NCBI GenBank assembly: GCA_022059125.1
Contig: JAEUWY010000006.1
Coordinates: 1,116,001-1,180,000, forward strand
DNA length: 64,000 nucleotides
Direction of reading: 5' to 3'
Origin: Corynespora cassiicola
Lineage: Eukaryota > Ascomycota > Dothideomycetes > Pleosporales > Corynesporascaceae
The notes under the pieces are model-generated. The model had not been told where the DNA came from. It saw nothing but the letters and a program-made list of their open reading frames with translations, and did not search any database. The position numbers and the translations under genes were made by a program. Of this stretch, positions 45,600 to 57,409 are shown one piece after another; within the stretch, counting starts at the first letter, position 1; each line of letters starts with the position of its first letter.

Positions 45600-46635
45600 A
45601 CGAGAACGAGCGCATATCCCCATAAAACTATCTTTTAGACTGCGCTCTGATCAACAGAGCTTTGATGTCGTATCACAGATCACGAGGCTCGAGAATTTAC
45701 GAGCCGTTATCGGGTAGCCCTACAGTATCGTATCGGGCGCCCCTCCAGAAATAGCAATAATATCATATCATGACATCAAATTTCCCCCTAGTTATCGCCA
45801 GGACCACAAGTAAAGCCATGCCCCGGGAGCTCAAGCAAACGCCGCAAAGCTTTGCGGCGGCAACAAAGCGCCGAGTCAGGGGAAACATGGGTCTCGTTGC
45901 TTGGCGGGTGCTTAAGTCGGCGTGTTAGATCGGATGTCGGCCGAGGTCTAGCCCGATGAATGTTTGAAAACTAGCTCTCAACTTTTTTCGAATGACCCAA
46001 GGTTTCGTCGGGATCCTGTCAAAAAAAAAAAAAGGCGGCAGCATGGGCTGAGATGGCAGAGCCAATACTGCTGCAGTATCACGCATATTCCTGCAGTACC
46101 AGGCACCAACAGCCCACAGATTCCTTTTTTAAAAACCTTTTCCACCGCCGGTTCCGAAGGCGCCGCCGCCCTTCCCGTATACCCCTGATCATTTCCCTGC
46201 GAAAACTCGTGTTCTCGTGTTTTTACACATTGGGCTGGCGGCCCTCCGTCAGGCCGTTTCGAAAATAATGCCGACTGGGGAATCTCCGCTGGTATCTGTC
46301 CCATTCAGGTCAAGCACTCTCTCCCTGCTTCCAGGAACGAGGATCATGACAGCTGTTTGACAGCACTGCGCGAATGAAGATGCCGGACTAACGGCTACTA
46401 ACATTCAGCCTCATGCTATCCTGGCATATTTATTTTCGCGTGGCTTGTCTCCACCAATGGATGACTTCAGTGGCATAGTTCTGCGGTTGTAAATAAAAAG
46501 AGGACTGCTGCCGCTGCGGCGCACATTCTTGCTACTCCACGTTCGCTCTTTGTACTGCTACGTTCATTCTCGCAGTATCCGGTCGTTATTCCAGCCATAT
46601 ATTCGTTAAGAAGATTTGTATAACTATAATCCATA
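45600..46635. other. Intergenic, contains a 13-base A tract, no gene seen
   Basis: A run of 13 A starts at 46021. Short frames have no motif. The last 100 bases form the promoter of the chitin-binding gene. Confidence 0.5.
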
Positions 46636-47383
46636 ATGCGTGCCTTCGCTCTCGCCCTTATCTCCCTCGCCTCGGTTGCGTTGGCGCAGAACTGTGGTCC
46701 CAAGTTCAACAACCAGGTTTGCGAAGCCGGAAAGTGCTGTATGTTCATCGATTGCGTTGCATGTGTAACTTTAGCTGACGTTGTATATAGGCAGCCAGTA
46801 TGGATGGGTACGTCGATCATATAGGGGTTCCACACCAGATCCCTCCAGTTCAAGCCCATCATCCATGCATTGAACTAACATTAAGCAGTGCGGTACTACC
46901 AAGGACCACTGCGACGCCGCAACATGCGTGAAGTCGGCCTCTGGCGCCGGCTCTTCTTGTGCTGGTACCGGCACTAGCACCACCAACAAGCCCGCCAACA
47001 CCTTCGCCGCAGAGGTCCCCGTCATCGATGTCTGCGGCCACGCTGAGGGTGGTGTTTCGTGCCCAGGTGCCGGTCTGAACGGCTACTTCTACCGCTGCTG
47101 CTCCTCGGCTGGCCACTGCGGCCCCAAGAACGACATCCAGGACCAGAACATCTATTGCGGAACCGGATGCCAGGCTGGCTTCGGAAAGTGCGACAACATG
47201 GCCAAGCCTGCTGAGCCCACTGGCCAGAAGGGTACCGCGGGTCAGGGTGAGACTTGCGGTCCTATCGTCAACAAGAAGTGCAAGGAGGGTCTTTGCTGCT
47301 CTGGCAGCAACTTCTGTGGAACTGGCGAGGACTTTTGCGGTGCTGCCAACTGGTGCCAGTCCAAGTGGGGAAAGTGCAACTAG
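46636..47383 (+). CDS. Secreted chitin-binding protein with CBM18 (hevein-like) modules
   Basis: Exons 46636-46738, 46791-46807 and 46889-47383 give 204 residues. A signal peptide (MRAFALALISLASVALA) ends just before QNCGPKF. The first module is CGPKFNNQVCEAGKCCSQYG, WCGTTKDHCDAATC, with the aromatic and Ser residues of hevein-type chitin binding. The second (VCGHAEGGVSCPGAGLNGYF to CQAGFGKC) is a divergent version. The third is CGPIVNKKCKEGLCCSGSNF to GKCN at the C-terminus. The second exon is only 17 bases, encoding CSQYGW across the junctions; without it the first module would be broken. Proteins of this make-up bind chitin in the cell wall, and in plant pathogens some protect hyphae from chitinases or hide chitin from host sensing. 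Whether that applies here is inference. Confidence 0.9.
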
Positions 47384-47889
47384 AGGTGTATGTATATGTC
47401 ATTGATGGGTTGAAGTCAATTTGCTAACGTGTGGCAAGGAATCAAGAATGACATAGCGGGAAAATGTGCGATCGAATTTCGAAGCACCTAGACATTACGT
47501 GAATGAATAAATGCTGCAATCATCAAACCTGCAATCCGTTCGCCGTCTCTAAATTCATACAAAATGCTAACAAACTGATCGCCCCGGCTCGAATGTTTAG
47601 CACGCCACATGCTTCTTTGAATTGGATAGCCGATGATGGGTCCGACAGCAGCATTATGTGGTTGCTATTAGAACACGCCAGACGAGCTTAGTCTCTTGTA
47701 CTTGCCTCTCCGGGGAAGAAGCATGCACGGTAGACATTTGGGCTGAGGGAGGAGGGTACACGATCGCTGTCTGGAACGCAATCTTGAACTTGACATAGCT
47801 AACAATCACCCATCCAGCACAGCAACGCCAAACGTCAAAAACCTCCCTACTTCAATCCCATGCCTCTCTCATAACCCGACCGATCAAAA
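47384..47889. other. Intergenic, no gene seen
   Basis: It holds the chitin-binding gene terminator and the promoter of the RING protein gene. Confidence 0.5.
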
Positions 47890-49443
47890 ATGTCCACCTC
47901 CCAGGCCGACCTCCTCTTCTACGGCAATGCCTCCATCCAACAACCCAACCACATAACCCGCTACATCTACCCAGCCCTCCTCGGCTACCCCTACGAATAC
48001 ATGCGCATGCAACGCCCCGTAAACCCCGAAAACCGCACCCGCCCCCAAGGCCCCGGCTCCTGGGGCGAAGACGGCCATACGCACCTCACAATCTCCCCCG
48101 CTACCCTCCCGCCGCCCGCCTCCCCCTCCGCCCACGAATCCGTCTCCGCGGACGAGCGCGAAAAAGACCACGAGCACGCCAACCCGCTCGGCCGCGCCAT
48201 GGCCCGCGTCTCGCGATATATTGGCAACACGCTGCTCGAGACCGGGAAGTTTGAGCTCGAGAAGGATGTCTTGTTCTTTTGCGTGCGGCGTACGACGGTC
48301 GTGCTGGTGCGGGGCGGCGGGTGGCTCAAAGAGAGGGATTTTTATACGATTCGCGCGACGGAGTGGAGAAGCATGAGGCCGCCGGATGCGGGAGACGGAC
48401 AGGGGCAGGCGCGACATGATGGGTGGTGGGAGAGGTTGCAGGCCCTGTATAGCGCGGGGTCAGACCGCGCGTTCTGGAGCGCAAGGGAGAATCTGAGTGC
48501 CTTGGGATTACCGGCGCCGATCTTGCCGTGGAGGTGGCGGGGCGATGTTGAGGAGGCGGTTACGGTGATTAGGGAGAAGGTCGAACTTGAGGAGCGGGCG
48601 GGGGACGGGTGCATGGTGTGTAGTATGAAGTGGTTTGACGAGAGCGATTATGTGTGCAGGCTCAAGTGCGGACATTGTATGTGCATCGAGTGTCTGACGA
48701 CGATTGTGGACTTCGCAGGGAGAGGCAATTTCACGCCCGAGGAGGCTGCTGGGAAAGATCCGGGCGTCAAGTTTTGGCGATGTCCGCTTTGCAAGGATAT
48801 CAATGGGGTGCTGCGAGATCGCGCTGATATCATCGCCCCGGATGAGCTGCCGTGGTGGAAATGGAAGATTTGTATGCGGCGCCTCGAAAAAGAGGCCAAA
48901 GACTACTGGCTCTTTCGCCTTGCGGCTTGTGCCGAGGACCGGTGGAGTGCTGCCATGCCGGATGACATGGATCACAACCAGATCCAGGTGGTCATGCGTG
49001 TCCGCATTTATTACGATGATGCCGTCGAATTGATGGAAACGATACCAATATTTGTACAAAAGCTACTGCCGTTTGGGTTCGTGGGGGATAACCCAGCGTA
49101 CACCGAGGATGGAATATCGTTGAAGGGTGCTCTCCAGAGGGAGCTGTTGAGGCTTCAAGAAAGTCAGAAGGAGTTTAACACGCAGGAATTGATCCGTCAT
49201 ATGAGCAAGATGGCAAAAAGGGCCATGTTTCCCGCTGTTTTGCAGGATAGGGAGGCGAGATTGGGGAATCCCATCTTGCCCCCTGGCTATTCTGATTATT
49301 CGAAGTTTTTGGCAGAATGGACGGCCAGAGTATGTTTTTTGAGCCCTAGGGGACGATCTGACCTGCTGGGGTTTTTGCAGAAGATGAGGGACGAGGACTG
49401 GGCTTGGTGGAAGGATGAGCGAGATGTATTTTTCAATCCTTGA
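47890..49443 (+). CDS. RING-type zinc finger protein
   Basis: Open from 47890 to the stop at 49443. A likely intron 49330-49380 (51 bases, GTATGT, TTGCAG) is in frame; spliced length is 500 residues, unspliced 517. The RING cysteines start at CMVC near residue 241, followed by RLKCGHCMCIECL and FWRCPLCKD: the C-x2-C, C-x-H-x-C-x2-C, C-x2-C order of RING fingers. That points to a ubiquitin E3 ligase role. There is no signal peptide, and the first 240 residues are of unknown fold, with a Pro/Ser-rich stretch at about 70-85. The rest is mixed alpha and ends in acidic/aromatic DEDWAWWKDERDVFF. No named orthologue is recognised. The GC-rich codon use is like the neighbours. Confidence 0.75.
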   Translation: MSTSQADLLFYGNASIQQPNHITRYIYPALLGYPYEYMRMQRPVNPENRTRPQGPGSWGEDGHTHLTISPATLPPPASPSAHESVSADEREKDHEHANPLGRAMARVSRYIGNTLLETGKFELEKDVLFFCVRRTTVVLVRGGGWLKERDFYTIRATEWRSMRPPDAGDGQGQARHDGWWERLQALYSAGSDRAFWSARENLSALGLPAPILPWRWRGDVEEAVTVIREKVELEERAGDGCMVCSMKWFDESDYVCRLKCGHCMCIECLTTIVDFAGRGNFTPEEAAGKDPGVKFWRCPLCKDINGVLRDRADIIAPDELPWWKWKICMRRLEKEAKDYWLFRLAACAEDRWSAAMPDDMDHNQIQVVMRVRIYYDDAVELMETIPIFVQKLLPFGFVGDNPAYTEDGISLKGALQRELLRLQESQKEFNTQELIRHMSKMAKRAMFPAVLQDREARLGNPILPPGYSDYSKFLAEWTARVCFLSPRGRSDLLGFLQKMRDEDWAWWKDERDVFFNP

Positions 49444-49668
49444 AATAGATCGGGGTATGTCCATGGCTAGTCCTATCTGTTAAATTTCCATATTTATCAA
49501 GGATTTGCCATGATGTGTGGCGTTAGACAAGTGTTCCAATCATTTTACTTAAGGCCTTAATACAAAGATAGCATTATACGAGGGGATATATATTATGTAA
49601 GGAGCTATTTGATCTATTGTTAGATTATCCAACCCTACTGACTAGGTTGGAAATATGTATAAAAGGAA

Positions 49669-50832
49669 TCATGGAGTTTGCTGCGACATATTACTGTAAT
49701 GACTGGCCGGCCTGCTGGCTTGCTGGCCATCCTTGAAGGTGATAGCACTAAATTGAACCGTCATTTTCCAGAGCCTTTTTTTTAGATCCTGGACTTTACC
49801 CATTTTAATCGTCAGTTCAGCCTTGCATTCCTTTAACTCCTCTGCCTGCTGTTTAATGGTAGCATCTCGCAATTCTACCGTCTGTTGCTCATTCTTGTAC
49901 AGCCCTCTAATGTGCAATGCCTGTCTCTGGTTTTTCGATGCGGCATTCTTGTACTTGATTAACCTTTGCTCGTACTCGCCCAAACGCACTGCTAGATCAT
50001 TTCTTTCGGCAGAGATAGCCTCGCACTCACTCACCTTTTTGGCTAGAGCTACCATCACATCATCCCCTGATATCTCTTCCTCTTCTTGGATGATACCCAG
50101 CTTACGTGTGTTCCAGCCCTCGAACTTGCTAAGTCTAATAGACTTCTCATCGTACCGGTCCCGAAGCGCCCGGAATTTCTCCTTCAAATTGATTCGGGCA
50201 TTTCGCTCGTATTCGAGAGCGTCTACGTGGCACTCGTTCATCTCTTTCGCTGCTCTGAAGGTGCCTTCCATCAGTTTAAGTTGTTCGGTCTTGTGGGAAG
50301 CCGTGTTCTCAGCCCATGTGAACCGCTCTTCAAGCTCAGATATCTGATTAGTCGTGTCTTCCTTGTATACTTCAAGCTCGTATTCGAGTTCCTCGACTTT
50401 TGTTTCTAAACGGTTAATCTGATCTGCCAAGTCATAAACTTGATCTTCATTGTCGATCCTATATGAGCGCACTATTGTACGATATTGGCGGATCTGATTA
50501 TCCTGCTGTACAATGGTGGCAGACAAGTCTTCGATAGTTTTCTCCTGCTGGCGGAGTTGGGCCGAAGCAGATTCTTTCTCAGCCTTTCTGTATGCTTCGT
50601 TCTTCTCGAGCGCTTCGTGGAGGAGCTGTTGGTTGAGCTGGCACTCTAATACTAGTTCATCGTATGACTTCCTCGAGGGTACTGGGGCTAATTTTACTTT
50701 CTGAGTGGAAGGGGGCTTCGCTGATCGGTGCGAGCTTGGGGTCAAGGATTTCTTAGAATTTAGACTGGCCGTATTAGTATTGCTCTTGGGACGCCGGAAC
50801 CGGCTCATGAAGGTTCCTCCTGAGGAGGCCAT
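49669..50832 (-). CDS. Coiled-coil protein, function unknown
   Basis: A single exon of 387 residues. Residues 1-55 are Ser/Arg/Lys-rich and unstructured (SRFRRPKSNTNTAS). From about 60 to 345 the sequence is nearly continuous heptad-type coiled coil rich in Glu, Leu, Lys and Gln (for example YELEVYKEDTTNQISELEER, KKVSECEAISAERNDLAVRL). The C-terminus is short and Ser-rich. Such proteins serve as scaffolds or tethers, but no family motif is visible, and coiled coils attract false matches. It lies tail to tail with the RING gene, 225 bases apart. An ATG at residue 9 is an alternative start. Confidence 0.72.
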   Translation of the reverse strand: MASSGGTFMSRFRRPKSNTNTASLNSKKSLTPSSHRSAKPPSTQKVKLAPVPSRKSYDELVLECQLNQQLLHEALEKNEAYRKAEKESASAQLRQQEKTIEDLSATIVQQDNQIRQYRTIVRSYRIDNEDQVYDLADQINRLETKVEELEYELEVYKEDTTNQISELEERFTWAENTASHKTEQLKLMEGTFRAAKEMNECHVDALEYERNARINLKEKFRALRDRYDEKSIRLSKFEGWNTRKLGIIQEEEEISGDDVMVALAKKVSECEAISAERNDLAVRLGEYEQRLIKYKNAASKNQRQALHIRGLYKNEQQTVELRDATIKQQAEELKECKAELTIKMGKVQDLKKRLWKMTVQFSAITFKDGQQASRPASHYSNMSQQTP

Positions 50833-51633
50833 GTCTTTATCAAGATCTGTAGTCCCATTAGCTTTCTAGTGGGACAAAACATAAGTTCAAAGGAAGCTTT
50901 ATATAGGACACGTTGATTGGAAATATCAAAGAATAGTATTGTACATATGAAGCGCAGGTTAAGAAGCACAATGGTCAGAAGCTGAGCCTACTCATCAAAT
51001 ATGCATGTCTCGCATTGTGAACGCTGAAGTTCCTCATCCGAAAGGGGAAGAAAAACGATCACCTTTGGATTTGATAAACACGCGCTGAATTGCGATGGTC
51101 TAGGCGGCCCAGTTGATATCACCCTCTGCCACGGATCAAAGGTGTCCAGACTTAGCAGGTCTTTCATCTATTTGGAACGCGAGAGAAACTTTAAAGCTGT
51201 TGGGACCTGGCGAGGGGAAAATGTATGCACAATGTGACGTCTGTTTGACACTACGCGCTAAAGGCAAGGCCGACAACACGGAGTTATTTTTGGGCTTCTT
51301 CGTGCATGTTCCGATGCCTTGGGCTCATAACTGTGAAGACCGCTCGAATACATGACTTTTCAACCTAACCCAGGCTGCAAAACATCTCGAATATAAAGAT
51401 CAAGCAAAATATTCTCCAGAAGACAAGCCGATTCAATATTCTACTCTGCACGATACTAACTCAATGACTGCACATGTCCTGTCGCTATGCCGAAGCTATT
51501 GAGAAAAGACCCTCCAGGTGCTCCGAGATCGAAGAGGTTTGCCTCGCACTCCAGAAATTTGCTCAAGATGTTGAGAGAAGCACTTGGTATGCGCTGGTAA
51601 CATCCTAGTACGAGCAACAAAAAAAAGGCGCAC
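50833..51633. other. Intergenic, no gene seen
   Basis: An 80-codon plus-strand frame (51113-51355) has no motif. The rest has no coding signal. Confidence 0.5.
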
Positions 51634-52152
51634 TTAGTCCACCTTCTTCAACCTATACTTTCCCATCCACTGTGGCTTCGCGTACAAGACCCATATTCTA
51701 AACCCCAGAAAGAGACCCATTGGCACCGACATTCCCCAGGTAAGCTTATCTGGGCTCCACCCAGTCCCTTCTTCGCCAACCCAAGCTTGCCAGAGATGCA
51801 TGGGGATAGCTATGGCTTCATATAGGCTCAGGATCTGGTAGGATGTGCGCCTCAACTCTATAGCGCCTGGCTTGTTCGAAATGGCGAGGACCATGGGAAG
51901 AGTGATGGCCATAATGCTAACGCCATTCAGCTGGAGAGTTGAGGCGGCTTCGGGCGTGGCGGATCTGCCAGCGGGCAAGTAGGTTTGTTCGAGGGTTCTT
52001 TTCGGGTTAAAAATGGATGGAATGCCCAAAACCAAGACATTCAGAAGTGATTCTGCAGCTAATGCGACGCGCACAATTGTGCCTGGCGTTGACGGATCAA
52101 TCTCCACGGCGGAGTTGGCGTTGATATCGGCCCGTTTGTTGGTACTGGCCAT
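51634..52152 (-). CDS. Small four-TM membrane protein, function unknown
   Basis: A single exon of 172 residues from the ATG before ASTNKRADIN. Earlier in-frame ATGs exist at 52269 and 52251, but the extra 39 residues are leader-like and the good ATG context is at 52152. Four hydrophobic segments are visible: around IVRVALAAESLLNVLVLGIP, SIMAITLPMVLAIS, ILSLYEAIAIPMHLW and LTWGMSVPMGLFLGFRIWVL. The C-terminus is short and basic (KYRLKKVD), which suggests it faces the cytosol. Similar small four-TM proteins are common and uncharacterised in fungi. No enzyme or transporter motif is seen. Confidence 0.68.
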   Translation of the reverse strand: MASTNKRADINANSAVEIDPSTPGTIVRVALAAESLLNVLVLGIPSIFNPKRTLEQTYLPAGRSATPEAASTLQLNGVSIMAITLPMVLAISNKPGAIELRRTSYQILSLYEAIAIPMHLWQAWVGEEGTGWSPDKLTWGMSVPMGLFLGFRIWVLYAKPQWMGKYRLKKVD

Positions 52153-53709
52153 GGTTTGGTTTTTGGTGGGATATTGGTGAAGATGATGAGATATTGGTAG
52201 AAATGTGAAGAGGAGAGTGTCTTGAGATGCAGAATAGAGGCTGGCAAACATGGTCTTTATATAACACATTGATCAAGAGCTGTTGCACGTGTGGTCCATG
52301 TTGATCTTACTGTAAAGTGAAGCATAACGTTAGGGACGTCGAACATCCGGGTATCCGGGCATGTTAGCATCGGCCGATGCTCAAGGCCGAACGGCTGAAC
52401 TTGCAGTACATATATTGATATCAATGTGCAAGACGAGAGAGTGGAGTGGATTGAGCGTCCCCAACTTGGCATCATGTCTCGACACCACTTGCACATGGTC
52501 CGGGTCACCTGATGTGCTTACACGAAAGCCTTAGGCGTCGGTGAGGGTGGCGCCAAAGTGATTGGCGACAGCTGTGTGGACCGGGCCGCCGGTGAGGCCG
52601 ACATGGAACTTGGCCATGCCCCACCGGCAGATGTGACAGGCGGAGGGCGGCCAACATCAAGACTGAAGATCCGATTCTTGAAACCCAGCTCTCTGCACGC
52701 AGCCGAGACGTCTTGACACCGATCGATGAGGAAACCTGTTATGAAAAGTGGGGACGGGTGTGCGAAATACTACCGACATCCAATCTTGTCAAGAAAGAGC
52801 TGGAGTGCGCCGCTGTGCCGTCGGCAGAAAGGTCCCGAACGGTAAGTCACAGCAGAGTATAAACTCTGGGGATGCTGCTGGGCAGGGAACGAGGTCGCCC
52901 AGCAGGAGGACACGGCCGTCCCATGGTGGCGTAGGTGCGTGCAGCGCATAAGTCGTCAGACCAAGCCTCCGTGTACTCGCCGTTACTGCGTGGAGCGCGT
53001 CTGGTGTTGTTCATTTTTGTGGCCTCTGTTTGCAGCAAAATGAAACACGATGCAGCTGCGCAGGAGAAGGCAAAGCAACGCGAAGCAGGGCAGCTGAGTC
53101 AGCGCAGGCCATGGCGGGAAATTTGGCGCCTTGCTTGCACGCTCGACGCGTTCCAGAAGCCTGCCCGGGTCGGCAGTAATCTCGTTTATCGTGGGCGAGC
53201 GGAATCGAGTGGTGCTGGTGGTGCTGGTGGTGGTGCTGGTGGTGCGCGGCGCGCGCAGACTCCCTCAGCTCGCTCGCGCCAAACGGCCTGGCCTGGCGTG
53301 GGGTAGACGGCGCCATGTGTGTGGTGGTGTCTAGTGGTGTCTTGTGGTGGCTAGCGGTGGTGTGTTTGAAGACGCAGCTATTCCTAGCGTTCACAACCGC
53401 AGGCCCGGCTGCGCAATCGATAGGCCCGTCACGAGCCTGGCCCGCCATGGCCTCTGCGTCATGTGTGCCGATCGCATTGACTGGACAGGCGGCGGTGCGA
53501 TGCGCGACAGGGAACCGCACCTCTCACCCACCATCCCTAGGGGCCAGGATGGCTGCCCTGTTTGCATCCTGATGCCAGGACCAGGACCTCCCGAAACACG
53601 TTGCCCAGCTGCTTGAAATTGTTCGTCGCGGGCCACTGCTCCTATAAATCCTTTCGGTAGCTCGCAGCTCACAGCATGCTGCTGGCCCTCCCCCAAGCAC
53701 CTGACCGCC
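52153..53709. other. Divergent intergenic region with GT-rich repeat, no gene seen
   Basis: The stretch lies between divergent genes. Frames over the repeat encode only low-complexity runs. A pyrimidine-rich end precedes the large unknown gene. Confidence 0.5.
53209..53253. repeat. GGTGCT/GGT microsatellite
   Basis: Imperfect repeats of GGTGCTGGT run for about 45 bases, and a related GTGGTGTCTA-type run lies at 53316-53366. It is outside genes. Confidence 0.7.
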
Positions 53710-56700
53710 ATGCCGCTCCTCAGAAAACGCGATAAGCAGACGGCCGACGCGTCCCCAGCCAATCCAGAGTTGAAAAGAAGCAAGAGCAAGCGCCAGCGGA
53801 TTGTCGACTTCTTCAAGTCGAGGAAACAGAGGCCTGATGGCCGCGACTCTGTACGTCCTGAACTCCTGCTCCTTGCACTTCCTTTTCGACAGTCACCCCA
53901 CTTGCTGAGCCCACATGCTAATGCCACCTCATCGTTCAAAGATTCCCATGGCCGCGAACAAGAGTGCCGCCCCCAGGCCTGCAAGGGACTCCAAGATTGC
54001 TGAATCCGCCGAGCCAGTCGAGTCAAACAGCTCCGTCGACTTGGTGAACCCCCCCGCCCATAATGTCGAACAGACGGCTTTGCCCACCCCGCCTCCAGAC
54101 ACCCCCGAGGCCCCCGAACCCGCAGAGACGCCGCAGCCGAAGGAGGAACATAGGCAGGAACCCCTCAGTGAAGAACATGTGCACGCTCTGTTCTCTGGTG
54201 CACCGCACTTTGGTGTCAAAACCGCACGACGTCAGCTCACGCCCGTCGTCTCACATCCCTGGGACACCGGGCTGGCTGTAAGGGACTTGTCCGACTCCGT
54301 GCAACTAGCACAGCCTGCCTTTTTCGCTGCTACCCTGCGCCAACAGTGTCCGTCTTCGCACCAGGCACCGGGCCAAACAAAGAAGTACAAGGGCTATGAC
54401 ATTGGCGCTGTCGAGGTCCCGAGCATGCTCTCTGCTCAGGGCATCGAACCAGGATCCATAGGTTTTGAGCATTTCCTGGAGATGCCCAGATCAGACAATC
54501 TCGTCACTGATCTCCAGCAGTCGCAGTCGAGCAATGACTTTCTCGACGCCGCGAGAAACAAGGAGCTGATGCACGACAATCCAGAGAGGCTAGGTATCCG
54601 AGTCGTGGACATGGCTCTTGTCTATGACCGCCTCGTCGAATTTGGCGATTTATACGAAGCCTTCCAGGACAGCCCGGAGCGCATGACAATCCTAAACAAT
54701 CAGTCCTCTGGCGACCTGTACGCGAACCTCTTTGGGAAATTCCTCACCCCGCCCGGTTACGACGGTAGCACGGACGACCCTACCGGCATCAAGGTTCAAA
54801 TCGACACACTGCTCAAGGTCTTGAATCTCAAGGGAGTCTGGTTTGATTTCGGTCTTGTTGAGTGGAGGATCAGACTGGGCCAGGTTCTGTGGAGCGATCA
54901 AGATTTGCACCCCGAAGACGAAGCGCAGCTCTGGACCGATAGGGAGATTCTATTATTCCAGATTACCCTTGCATGCGAACTTCTTCTGCGACTGGATGCA
55001 GTGTGTGATCCCGATACCGAGGATATCAAAAGCCAGATTCATATTACTCCTCAAGATTTTGATGGTTTCCTCAAATCGAAGTCGAGGAAGATAGATTGGG
55101 ATCTTATTCTCGCGCGTCGATTCTTGGAAAATATCCTCGTTGTCAAGGACAGCAACATGGACACATCCGTTGAAACCACAAAGTCGCGCGGATTGCTGTC
55201 CCTGCTCAGCAAGGAAGACGCCAAGACTCCTCCCTCGAACGGACCAGAAATAATTTTGCTTCCACAGCATCAATCACGCCAGCTCGCTGGTCTGGTCCAT
55301 TTTGCCGAAGCAATTGAATGGCCTGGTATCGACCTGGTCTTGAAAGAGCTGGCGCAAAAGCTCGGCGCCCCTGAGAACCCTGACGCTGAACAACAACAAA
55401 CTCCGCATGCACGATTCTTGGAAGCAAGCACGCCCTCGTCAATCAGCATCTACGCAACGCCGCTAGCCACGCCTCGTTCGGCAGGTGGCATCGCAGATAG
55501 CTATTTCGGACAGGTTGGACAATCTGCTCTGAGCCGAAGCAACTCTCGCGCTCTCCGAGTTCCGTTGTCTAGCACCTTGCTGCCCCAAGCTGATGGACCT
55601 CCACAAACACTCAACACGGGTGGCTGGCTGAGTCGTTCCTATCTCACCGGCCTCATCCTCCCAGGCGAAGCTATCGAGCATTTTCTAATCTCTACTCTGC
55701 TTGAGAACGACAAGCTCGCCATAGCTGCCTTGGGCGACTCTGCAAGCCTGTATGGTGGTTTTGTGTACGGGCACAGGACTTGGTGGAGCAAAAGTTCTAT
55801 CGTTGGTCGAGTTCTAGCATGCATCGACGGTGCCGTCGAGTGTTTGGGCTGGATTTCGCTCGACAAACTCCCGGATGGCCGGTTAGATGGGTGGTACGCC
55901 ATCATCACTGAGCAAGCTCAGTTCGAACAGCCCACCAGACTTTCGATCGAAGATAGAGTTGCTCGTGACTCAGCTATCATACCTGGCGAGGATGAAGTCA
56001 TCAAGGCAGAAGACCTTTCCCTGCCGCTCGATTCCAGCACCCCTCCGATTCCCTCAGTGGAGTTTGCTCAATGGGACCTGACTACCATCAACACAGATCT
56101 CATGGACAACGATGGATCATCTGGGCCACCATCCGACAGCGAGAGCTGCATGGCATCGGTCACATTTAGCCTTATGGCTCGTGGAACCTCGCACACCTTT
56201 TCCCTTAGTCACGACATCCAGTTCATAACGTCATGGCCCTGCACTCCACCAGTATCCTCATCGTCTCCAGCGATGCCAAGGGTCCTCAAACGATCATCAA
56301 CCCAGATGTCTACGGCCCAGATGTCTCGATCATCATCCAAGCGCAGCGTTCACAGCAATGGCAGCCGCCCCATGCGTTATCCGAGCACTCGCAGGAACAG
56401 TCACGGATTCGAGCCATTGCTTTCGCATCCTCCAGATTCGCCAGGTCTGTTGCCGACGCCCATGTATTCCCTTGACGGTGAGGCGTTCGAGGACAAGACA
56501 CCCACCCCATCGCCGAAGCCCGAGCCGATGAGGGCGCACCCACTCCATGTCTCATACAAGTACAAGATCGTCCCCGTCACCGAGGTCTTGGACCCCAACT
56601 TCGTCCTCCCATTCACAATGCACGCGTACAAATCACCAGAGCCAACGCCGGATGAAGAGAAGACGGAGCACAGCGGTACGGAAAGCGCAACCCTGGTACT

Positions 56701-56857
56701 TGATGCACGCGCGTCAAAGGACCTCGAGCTCCTTGCCCGTGCATGGTGCGCCGAAAAGGGACTCCACGCTATCATTGGGCGCGTCAGTCGCACCTGTCTC
56801 GCGTGTTGTGTTCGAGAAGCCCGCGGGCTGGGTGTGAACGTAGTGGTCCGAGTCTAG
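53710..56857 (+). CDS. Large conserved-looking protein, function unknown
   Basis: Exons 53710-53850 and 53942-56857 (intron 91 bases) give 1018 residues. The start region is basic (LRKRDKQTAD, KRSKSKRQRIVDFFKSRKQ), and residues 60-120 are Pro/Glu-rich. From about residue 200 to 520 there is a folded, mostly helical region (for example RLGIRVVDMALVYDRLVEFG, ILLFQITLACELLLRLDAV). A second globular region follows, with GWLSRSYLTGLILPGEAIEH and KSSIVGRVLACIDGAVECLG. A Ser-rich stretch near residues 815-880 precedes a C-terminal segment with RASKDLELLARAWCAEKGLH and a Cys-rich end (CLACCVREARGLG). I do not recognise the family and see no catalytic motif or membrane helix. The long open frame and consistent codon use make it certain to be a real gene. 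Confidence 0.88.
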
Positions 56858-57409
56858 TTTCAGCCGTACATTGGTCCCACGACAGGCATTTACCCAACTC
56901 AACCGCCGGCAGGAGATATCTTGACGATATCAACGAGGAGAGCACATATACCCCCATACTACAGACCAGGCTTCCCTTTTTTCAATAGTTGGCGCAGGTG
57001 TTACGGCTTTGTCGATTGGGAGATACCCACCTCGCACACGATTAGCATTATAGATACATGTTAGTTTAATTACGGAATGATAATCTTTCTTCTCGTATCC
57101 CAGCCCCGTTCCTTCACCGGTGTGGCACTGTTCACAGCCCTGTTATTTACGGCGCCTATGTGAGGCTGTGTGGCTCGTCGCTTGCCGTTGATCCAATCCC
57201 TCGTTTCAGTGACCACACCCGAAACAGGTTTAGCCTGAGGGCTGGCCCCCAACCTCACATGGCTCTTAAACCTGCAGGGAGCCCGACGTCACCTCCGATC
57301 AAACCCAAGACACCCGACTGCACTCTCCCGTAACATCTTCCCTCCTCTCTCCTCTTCACTATCTTTGTGCTGCTCGCTACAACACCACCTTCGTCGTCAA
57401 AGGAACGCA
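56858..57409. other. Intergenic, no gene seen
   Basis: The last 110 bases are a CT-rich promoter and leader in front of the next small gene. Confidence 0.5.

Noticed and set aside
48000..49060. Long minus-strand frames opposite the RING gene
   Set aside because: They follow its GC-rich codon bias in mirrored frames and have no motif.
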